Source: Streptomyces ficellus (GTDB lineage Bacteria > Actinomycetota > Actinomycetes > Streptomycetales > Streptomycetaceae). Taken from it: 64,000 bases of DNA. The stretch lies in the NCBI RefSeq assembly GCF_009739905.1, contig NZ_CP034279.1, forward strand, positions 7,006,001-7,070,000, in the 5' to 3' direction. Under the pieces are notes generated by a model, which made no database searches, was not told the origin of the DNA, and worked only from the letters and a program-made list of their open reading frames with translations. The translations under genes and the position numbers were made by a program. Positions 35,101 through 43,300 of this stretch are shown here, in pieces; position 1 is the stretch's first letter; every line of letters starts with the position of its first letter.

Positions 35101-37391
35101 TGGTTCCCCGCGGCCAGCAGCCCGGCCACCCGTCCGGCGGGCGCGCCGACGGCCGCGTACGCCAGGTCGGCCGCCCGGACGGTCTCCGGGTCGAGGGCGG
35201 CCATGAACGCGTCCACCGCCTCCTCCTCGTACAGCCCGCCCGCGGCCATCGCCGTCCACTCCCCGACGCTGTGTCCGGCGACCGCGTCCGGGACGACGCC
35301 GATGCGGCGCAGCGCCGTGTCCATCAGTCGGCCGACGGCGACGACACCGAGCCCGTGCCGGCCCAACCCGCCCGGCCCGGCCAACCCGCCCGGTCCGGCC
35401 TGGCCCTCAGGACCCTGGTCGCGGTGGGTCTCGGGTCCGGCAGGCGGGCGCGACAGGCCGAACCGGGCGGCGACGTCGTCGACCCGCGGAGCGAACCCGG
35501 CCTCCAGACCAGGGAACAGGAAGGCCGTCCTGCCGGTCTCGGCCGCGCCGGCACCGAGCAGCGGCCGCGGCCGGAACCAGACGTCGCCGCGCCCGTGCCA
35601 GGGTTCGCCCTGGGCCAGGGCCCGCCGGGCGAGGGCGAGCCGCTTGGGGGTGGGGCCGACGACGCCCAGCCGTACCGGCCCGGCGTCCGCGTCGGCCGGA
35701 CGCTCGTCCACTCCTCCTGACGCCGCATGCGCGTCCAGAAGGCCGGCGAGGGCGTCGGGCGTCGCCGCGGCCAGGAGCAGCACCCGCTCGGGCTCCTGAA
35801 CGACTGCCCGATGCGCGGCCCGCCCCCGAGCCTGTTCCGGGGCCTGTTCGAGGACGACGTGCGCGTTGATCCCGCCGAAACCGAACGCGTTGACCGCCGC
35901 CCGGCGCGGCGCGCCGTCCGCCCCGTTCGCCCCGGCCGCCTCCCAGGGGGCCGCCCGTGCCAGCGGCCGGAAACGGGTCTCGGCCAGCGCCGGATGCGGG
36001 TCCTCGCAGTGCAGCGTCGGCAGCAGTACGCCGTGGTGGACGGCGAGCGCAGCCTTGACGAGACCGGCGACCCCGGCGGCGGGCATGGCGTGCCCGATCA
36101 TGGACTTCACCGAACCGATCACGGGCCGGTGCTCCGGCCGCCCGGCGTCGCCGTCACCCGTCGCCGGTCCGAACACCGCGCGTATGGTGGCCAGTTCGGC
36201 GGAGTCGCCCGCCGGGGTGGCCGTACCGTGCGCCTCCAGCAGCCCCAGGGAGCCGGGCGCCGCGGGATCCAGCCCGGCGGCCCGCCAGGCCGCCCGCACC
36301 GCTCGTGCCTGCCCGGCCGGGTCGGGGTTCACCAGGCTGGAGGTACGGCCGTCGCTGCTGATCCCGGTGCCGCGGATCACCGCGTACACCCGGTCGCCGT
36401 CGCGCTGCGCGTCGGCCAGGCGCTTGAGCACCACCACACCCGTGCCCTCACCGATGAGGAGCCCGTCGGCCCCGCGGTGGAAGGGACGGATCCGCTCGCT
36501 GGGGGACAGGGCGCGCAACTGCGAGAACACACTCCACAGGGTGATGTCGTGGCAGTGGTGCACGCCCCCGGCCAGCATCAGGTCACACCGGCCGGCGGTC
36601 AGCTCGGCGACCGCCTGGTCCACGGCCAGCAGCGACGACGCGCACGCGGCGTCCACCGTGTACGCGGGCCCCCGCAGGTCGAGACGGTTGGCGACCCGGG
36701 ACGCGACGAGGTTGGGCACCAGGCCGATGGCGTCCTCCGGCCGGTCGGGACCGAGGCGTTCGGTGAACGCCGCCCGCACCCGTTCCAGCTGGTCCGGATC
36801 CAGGCCGGGAACCAGTTCGCCGAGGGTGTGCACCAACTGGCGGGCGGTGCGCACCCGTTGGTCCAGGCGGGCCAGACCGGGCGTGAGGTACCCGCCCCGC
36901 CCGAGCACGATGCCGGTACGGTCGCGGTCCGGCAGCCGGTCGGTGCCCCCCGCGTCGGCCAGCGCGTTCGCGGCCACGTGGAGCGCGATCAGCTGGTCCG
37001 GCTCGGTACCGGGTACGGAGTGCGGCATCACGCCCAGGCGGGTGACGTCCACCTCGGCGACCGCGTCGACGAACGCGCCCCGCCGGCAGTAGACCCGGTC
37101 GGCCGCCGCCGGCTCCGCCGCGCTCCCCGGCCGGTAGTAGGCGGCGTCCCAGCGTCCGGGCGGGACCTCACCGATGACGTCGACGCCCGCGCACAGGTTG
37201 CGCCAGTAGGCGGCCAGGTCGGGAGCGCCCGGCAGCAGCACGGCCATGCCGGTGATGGCCACCGGGACGGCGGCGGTGCGGCCCTGGCGCGTGCCGGCGG
37301 AGGTGCCGCCTCCGTACGCGGGGGCGGTGGCGCCGGGCCCGTACGGGATGGCGGGGGTGCCGCCTCCGTGTGACGACGCGGGACGGCTCAC
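32193..37391 (-). CDS. Iterative PKS/PUFA-synthase-like protein KS-AT-DH-PPTase
   Basis: A 1732-residue synthase. KS at about 42-515 with all catalytic residues: Cys250 (TVDAACASSLLAVD), His388 (EAHGTATPAGDSAEL) and His434 (KSMIGHAMPAAG). AT at about 620-930 with AGHSVGEWTAMAAGG and RSGFHTPMLAP. A 230-residue Pro/Ala/Gly linker without an ACP follows. A double-hotdog dehydratase starts near 1180: YLLDHCFFPQRANWP, VVPATTIVAHLMAAAE and LLDNVGQVLGYWIM. The C-terminus (about 1590-1700) is a phosphopantetheinyl transferase: GPGIDIEEITVP and WAAKEAVAKAEGTGF. The DH-PPTase ending recalls enediyne and heterocyst-glycolipid/PUFA-type synthases. The GTG start is one base after the upstream synthase stop. 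KS looks active rather than a chain-length factor. Confidence 0.93.
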   Translation of the reverse strand: MSRPASSHGGGTPAIPYGPGATAPAYGGGTSAGTRQGRTAAVPVAITGMAVLLPGAPDLAAYWRNLCAGVDVIGEVPPGRWDAAYYRPGSAAEPAAADRVYCRRGAFVDAVAEVDVTRLGVMPHSVPGTEPDQLIALHVAANALADAGGTDRLPDRDRTGIVLGRGGYLTPGLARLDQRVRTARQLVHTLGELVPGLDPDQLERVRAAFTERLGPDRPEDAIGLVPNLVASRVANRLDLRGPAYTVDAACASSLLAVDQAVAELTAGRCDLMLAGGVHHCHDITLWSVFSQLRALSPSERIRPFHRGADGLLIGEGTGVVVLKRLADAQRDGDRVYAVIRGTGISSDGRTSSLVNPDPAGQARAVRAAWRAAGLDPAAPGSLGLLEAHGTATPAGDSAELATIRAVFGPATGDGDAGRPEHRPVIGSVKSMIGHAMPAAGVAGLVKAALAVHHGVLLPTLHCEDPHPALAETRFRPLARAAPWEAAGANGADGAPRRAAVNAFGFGGINAHVVLEQAPEQARGRAAHRAVVQEPERVLLLAAATPDALAGLLDAHAASGGVDERPADADAGPVRLGVVGPTPKRLALARRALAQGEPWHGRGDVWFRPRPLLGAGAAETGRTAFLFPGLEAGFAPRVDDVAARFGLSRPPAGPETHRDQGPEGQAGPGGLAGPGGLGRHGLGVVAVGRLMDTALRRIGVVPDAVAGHSVGEWTAMAAGGLYEEEAVDAFMAALDPETVRAADLAYAAVGAPAGRVAGLLAAGNHPDVVVSHDNAPNQSMVCGPPTAVERFAAGLRAEGILVRTLPFRSGFHTPMLAPCLGPFRQAAERLPLRTPHTPVWSATTGAPYPDDEAGVRELFVRHLLEPVRFRGLTEALYEAGFRVFVQAGPGQLGSLVGDTLAGRDHLVVAANSAQREGLAQLRRAATALWTAGAPTSPRAVEAPDAYGVATADAPGVRAADTSGIASGVPGPHTPGAPFADASGRARPHGTRPGARAGRPVRLDLDGALVTLPPSARPPLTPVPSPAAVSTGPDAIRLAADVPAAGPGDSPQPAGPGGTPGTVHRTAHVSVGTPPAGPAHPAAATGPVAAELAALLEETAQAAATLLAAARSSVPVHQPTGTPTPLAHGHDRRDGPGRMALVPPGPEPAAPAARPGNGAAAVRPDGGPTRHETVRVAVEDMPYLLDHCFFPQRANWPDVTDRWPVVPATTIVAHLMAAAERAVPGQVAVAVHDACFDRWLTAAEPVAVPVAVTRCAPDRVAVSFGPHARAVVELAARHPGAPLPPAPPDPSSERVPDHTAEQVYRERWMFHGPAFQGMTSLSAIGDRHVRATLTTPPAPGALLDNVGQVLGYWIMATRADRTVVFPVRMRRMRFFGPHPRPGTPVECLVRIVSLTDTVLEADAVLTVAGRVWAELSGWQDRRFDNDPHTRPVERFPERNTLSVTGPGGWSLVFERWPDLASRELIMRNALGGPERAAYAARPPRGRRQWLLGRIAAKDAVRRLLWDAGEGPVFPAELMVVNEPSGRPGVTGRHGRTLPPLEVSLAHRAEAGVALVRPARPPEGTGGGDARAYRTGPGIDIEEITVPDEATVATALGEDERSLLAVCQADSGEPPELWFTRFWAAKEAVAKAEGTGFAGRPRDFAVTAAEPDRLTVRVQRPRTPDVPDVHDVPDAAHAAYAAHATDAPARVYQVRCAEVANPPGLPPRAYVVAWTTGPDPEPPGPGTDHDEGDES

Positions 37392-37392
37392 C

Positions 37393-40300
37393 TCACCACT
37401 CCGAGGCGGTCAGGACGACGGCACGTTCCGCCGGGTCGCCCCAGGCCAGCTCCCGCAACAGGGCCAGGGCGCCCTCCTCCGGATCGATCAGGCGGACTCC
37501 GCGCCGGGCGTAGTGGCGGGCCAGCTCCGGGCCGACCATGCCGCCGTGGTCCTCCGAGGGCGCCCACGGCCCCCAGTGCACGGTCAGCGCCCGCCGCCCG
37601 GTGCGGGCCGCCCAGGCGGCGCCGTACGCCTCCAGCGCGTCGTTGGCCGCCGCGTAGTCGGCCTGGCCCCGGCTGCCGAGGACGGCCGCCACACTGCCGA
37701 ACAGGACGACGAAGGAGGGGAGTTCGGCCGCCGGCAACTGCTCCACCGCCGTGAGCAGCGCGGCCGCGCTCTCCGTCTTGGTGCCGTGGACGCTACGGAA
37801 GGACGCCTCCGACTTGTCCTCGATCAGCCGGTCCTCGATCACCCCGGCGGCGTGGATCACCCCGTCGACGCGGCCGTGCTCGGCGTGGATCTCCTTGACG
37901 GCCTGGAGCACGGCCGCCGCGTCGCGGCAGTCGGTACCGCGGTACCCGGCCCGGCCGCCGGACGCCCGTACGGCTTCCAGCGTCGCGCTCACCTCCCGCT
38001 GGGCCAGTACCAGGTCGGCGGCACGGTCCACCGCGGCCGGCGAGTCGTGGCGCCCGGTCTCGGCGAGCACCCGGCGCAGTGCGGCGCGGTCGCGTGCGGC
38101 GGCGGTCACCGGGTCCTCCGGCCCGGTGGGCAGCGGCGTACGGCCGAGGAGCTCGATCCGGCACCGCGCGGCGGCCGCCAGCACGGTCACGCACCGCGCG
38201 GTGATCCCACGGGCCCCGCCGGCGACGACCACGACGCTGTCGCGGTCCAGCCCCAGGGCCAGCGCCTCCGCGGCGCCCTCGCCGGCCGGGCCCGCGCCGG
38301 TACCCGCGAGCGGGCCGAGCGGTGCCTCGACGAGCCGCGGCACGAAGCGTCCGCCGGGCGCGCGCACCACGACGGGCTCGGGCTCGGAGCCGTCCGTGGG
38401 CAGTTCCTCCAGCAGCGCGGCCGCCGCTCCGGCCGGCCCGTCCGCTCCACCGGGATCGAGCGCGACGCAGCGCACCACGACGCCGGGGTACTCGCGGGCG
38501 GCGGTCCGTATCAGCCCGTCCGTCCCGGCCGCCCTGGCGCCGTGCCCCGCCTCCCGGACGACCAGCAGACGACCCGGGGCACCCCGCAGGGCATCCCGTA
38601 CGACGCGGAACCCGGCCGGCAGGAACGGCGGCCCGTCGTCCTCGCCGAGTGCGCCCAGCACGACGACGCCGTCCGTACGCCCCTCCGCCACGCCCGCCAG
38701 GTCCTCGTCGGCCGTCACCACCTGCGCGCCCCGCACGGCGAGCAGCGCCCGCAGCTCCGCGGCGGTCCCGCGCCGGTCCCCGGCACCGTCGCCGAGCAGT
38801 ACCCACCGGGTGCCGGTGAGGTCCGCCCCCGCACCGGCGGTGCTCGCCGCCGCGGTGCGCACCACCCGGTACCGCCTCGGGGCGGTCACAACCAGCTCGT
38901 CGGCCTCCGTTCCGGCTCCCGGCGACGCGGTTCCCGAGTCCGGTGCGACGGTGGGTCTCGCGCCGCTGGGTACGTGGTTCCTCGCAGGACTTGTACGGAC
39001 CGGGGCCGCGAATGGGGCGGGCCGTTCCTCGGGCGGTCCTGCGAGCGGGGCGTAGGCCGTCGCGCGGGTCACCAGCCACCGGGCGATCTCCGACGCCGTC
39101 CGCGCCCGTGTCAGTTCCTCCAGCTCGGCGTCGTCCAGCGCCGCCGGCAGGGAGCCGCCCGAACCGCCGAGCCGGCGCGCCAGTTCGCCCGCGATCTCGG
39201 CCCGCTTGATCGAGTCGACGCTCAGGTCGGCCTCCAGGTCGAGCCCCGGCTCGACCATGTCCAGGGGATAGCCGGTGCGTTCGCTGATCAGCTCAAGTAC
39301 GGCCGACAGCACCGATTCCTCGGTGAGGCCCACCGACTCGGACCCGGGCTCGGCAACGTGTGCGGCGGCCGGTTCCGGCTCCGGTTCCGGCACGGGCATC
39401 GATGGCTGCACCGGGACAGGTGCCGGCACCTGTGCAGGCATCTGAGTCCGCATCTGCGCCTGCGTCCGCATCTGCGCCTGCGCCGGCGCTGGTGCCGGCG
39501 ACGACGCCGTCCCGCCCGGCACGCCGCCGAAGTAGGCCAGCAGGACGTCGCGCTGCGCGGCGATCATCTCGCGGCTGCTGCGCAGGAATTCGGCGATCAG
39601 CGCGTCCGGCGCGCCGGATGACGCGTCACCGGATGCCGCTGCACCGTACGGCGCCTCACCGGGGGGTGTCGTCACGGGGGCCTCCACTCGTCGGGCGGGC
39701 GCGAGGGCGCCGGCCAGCGGTTCGCCGGAGGCGGTACGGACGAGGTGTCCGTCCACGGTCCAGCCGGGCGTGCGGGTGCGCGGGGTGGCGGCGCGGTCGA
39801 TGTCGACGGCGTCCCGCCCGCGGAACATCCAGTCGTTCACCACCGGCAGCCCGGCGACCGCCAGCCGGGCGAGAGCGTCGAGAAGGCCGGCCAGACCGCT
39901 GCCGACGCGCGGTTCGCACGCGGCGACCTGGTGCGGCCTCTCACCCAGGACGTCCGCGACGAGCCGCGTCAGCACCCTTCCGGGCCCGACCTCGACGAAG
40001 GTCCTGGCCCCGGCGTCGTACATCGCCTCGATCTGCGCCGCGAACCGCACCGGCGCCCCGATCTGCGCGGCGAGTTCCTCCCGCACCTCCTGCGGGCCGG
40101 CCGCGTAGGGGCGGGCGGTACGGTTGGCCCACACCGGGAACTCCGCTTCGTACAGCGGCTGTTCCTCCAGGACCCGGCCGAAGTCGGGACCCGCCGCGGC
40201 CACGACCGGGCTGTGGAAGGCGCACGCCACCGGCAGCCGCTTCACACCGAGACCGGCGTCCCGCAACCGGCGTACCGCGGTCTCCACCCCCTGCGTCGGT

Positions 40301-43300
40301 CCCGACAGGACGCTCTGCCGCGGGGCGTTGTGATTGGCGACCACCAGCCCGTCCGGCAGCGGCGGGCCGCCCAGCACCCGCTCGACGTCCTCCGGCGCGG
40401 CGGCCACCGCCGCCATGGCGCCGGGGTCGTCACCGGCGGCGTCCAGAATGGCCGTGGCGCGGGCGGCACTCAGCCGCGGCAGGTCCCCGGGGTCGATGAC
40501 ACCCGCGGCGCACAGGGCGACCAGCTCGCCGTAGCTGTGGCCGGCGGCCATGTCGGGTCGTATCCCGCAGCGGGTGAGCACGTCGTACGCCGCCAGCTCC
40601 ACCATGCCGAGGGCCGGCTGCGCGGCCCGTGTGTCGGTGAGGGCCCGCCGCGCCTCCTCGCGGCCGGCGTCGTCGAAGGCGGCGGGCGGGTACAGCGCCC
40701 GGACGGCCCGGGCGGCCCGCGCGTCGTCCGCGTCGGTGGCGAGCAGCCGGCCGAGGTCGGGGAAGGTGGTGAAGAGGTGGGCCGACATCCCGGGCCGCTG
40801 GCTGCCCTGACCGGGGAAGAGGAACGCGGTACGCCCGTCCGGCTCCGCCCCTCCCTCGGCCGCCAGGTACACGCCGGCCCCCGCACCCGAACCCGTACCA
40901 GTACCTCTGTCCGCGCCCGCCCCCGCGGACGTCCCCGCGCCCGGCCCTCCGTCTGCCTCCGCTTCGACGGTCGGTTCCACGGCCGCGCGCAGCCGCCGGC
41001 ACAGGTCCTCCGTGTCGGTGGCCACGAAGGCGATCCGGACGGGCCCGCGTGCCCGCGCGGCGCGGTGGGACGCGGTCGCGGCCAGGTCGCGCAGCCGCCA
41101 CGGGGCGTCACCGCCGACGGCCGCCGTGGCCAGGTCCAGCAGACCGGCGGCGGCGCGGCGGGCGGACGCCGGGTCGGCGCCCCGGAACAGGAACAGCTCG
41201 GCGGGCCACGCGTCCCGGGAGTGCGCGGGCGGCGGACCGTCCCCCGCGTGGGCGGCCAGCACGGCGTGGAAGTTGGTGCCGCCGAAGCCGAAGGCGCTGA
41301 CCCCCGCGTACCTCCGCTCGGGGGCGGCCGTCCAGGGCAGGGCCTCCCGGTGGAAGACGAAGGGGCTGTCACCGTTTCGCCAGGCGGAGTTCGGCCGCTC
41401 GAGGTGCAGGGTGGGCGGACGCACTCCGGTGTACAGGGCGAGTGCGGTCTTGATGAGCCCGGCCAGTCCCGCCGCGCACTTCGTGTGCCCGATCTGGGAC
41501 TTCACCGATCCGAGCACACAGCTCCCGCGGCGGGCACCCGCCTCGGTGAAGAGGTCCGTGAGGACCGCCAGTTCGGTGCGGTCGCCGACCACGGTGCCGG
41601 TGCCGTGCGCCTCCACCAGACCGACCTCGGCGGGGGAGACGCCGGCGCTCCGGTAGGCACGGTCCAGGGCGGCCCGCTGGCCCTCCGGCCGTGGCGCGGT
41701 CAGGCCGAGGGAGCGGCCGTCGCTGGACGCGCCGACGCCCTTGATGACCGCGTACACCCGGTCCCCGTCCCGCTCGGCGTCCGCGAGACGCTTGAGGACG
41801 ACGCAGGCGACGCCCTCCCCGAGGGCGATCCCATCGGCGGACCGGTCGAAGGCGCGGGAGCGGCCGGTCGGGGACAGGGCGTGCACGGAGGTGAAGAGGG
41901 CGTAGTCATTGATGCCGTTGTGCAGGTCGGCGCCACCGCACAGCATGACGTCGCTGGTGCCCAGGACGAGTTCCTTGCAGGCCACGTCCACGGCCGCCAG
42001 CGAGGAGGCGCAGGCGGCGTCCACGGTGTAGTTGGGGCCGCGCAGGTCGAGACGGTTGGCCACCCGGCCGGCGACGACGTTGGCGAGCAGCCCGGGGAAG
42101 GTGTCCTCGGTGAGCCGGGGCAGTTGCTCGTCCAGACCGGCGGGCACGTGCCCGTAGTAGGAGGGCAGGACGGCGCGCAGGGTGGAGGCGTTGGACAGGT
42201 CGCTTCCGGCCTCGGCGCCGAACACCACACCGGTCCGCGTACGGTCGAAGGCGCGGCCGTACTCGCCGTATCCGGCGTCCTCCAGGGCGCGCCGGGACGC
42301 TTCGAGCGCGAGCAGCTGGACGGGCTCGATGCTGCCCAGAGACGCCGGTGGAATGCCGTAGCGCAGCGGGTCGAACGGGATGCGTGGCAGGAACCCGCCC
42401 CACCGGGACGAGCTGGCCGCAGCGGCGCCGTCCGGACCGGCGGCGCAGTGCACGGCGGGATCCCACCGCTCCCGGGGCACTTCGGTCACGGCGTCACGGC
42501 CGTCCAGCACCTGCGCCCAGTAGGCGGCCAGGTCGGGCGCCTGGGGAAACATGCAGGCCATGCCGACGACGGCCACGTCGAGCGGAGCGGCCACCGGGAC
42601 GCCGCCCTCGGCCCGCTCGGTGCCCCGCACCGACCTCGCGGGGGCGTGTGACACCGCCTCCACGGCGCCCTGAACCGCGGCCCCGCCAGCGCCCCGCGAC
42701 GCGTCCCGGGCGCGCAGGGCGGCGCGCCTCCGGTCGAGGAAGGCGGCGGCCTCGTCGGTGACGGCCGTGTGGAGGGCGGCGACGGTGGTGGTGGCATCGC
42801 GCAGCACCGCCACCTCCCCGGCCATGAACATCCCCTCGGCGTACTGCCGTTCCTCGTCCACCGGGACGGGCGCGCCGGGTCCCGTACGCTCGACGCCCTT
42901 GCTCGCCAGCCGCAGCCGGCCGACGTTCAGGCGCTCGAGCCGCTCCCAGACCTCGCGGTCGCCGAGGCCCTGCGCCCGCAGGTTGGCCGCCAGGTCGTGG
43001 AAACCGTCGCTGAACGGGCTCGGTACGCATCGTGTGGCGTGCCCGGGAGCGGTGTGCAGCAGTGTGGTGGCTTCGGCGGCCAGCACCTGCCGCTGGAACA
43101 GCGGCCGTACCGCGCCGTGGTCGACGGCCTCCCGGGTGAACAGATACGCGGTGCCCATCAGCACGCCGACCGCGCACCCGCGGGCGGTGAGAGGTGTGGC
43201 CAGGGCGGCGACCATCGCCGCCGAACGGGCGTCGTGCACGCCGCCCGCGAAGAACACCTCGATGTGGGGCGCGGCGTCGGGATCGTCCCTCAGGTGGTCG

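Noticed and set aside
39745..42651. 968-residue plus-strand frame
   Set aside because: Antisense shadow of the KS-AT part of the giant synthase; the catalytic motifs lie on the minus strand.
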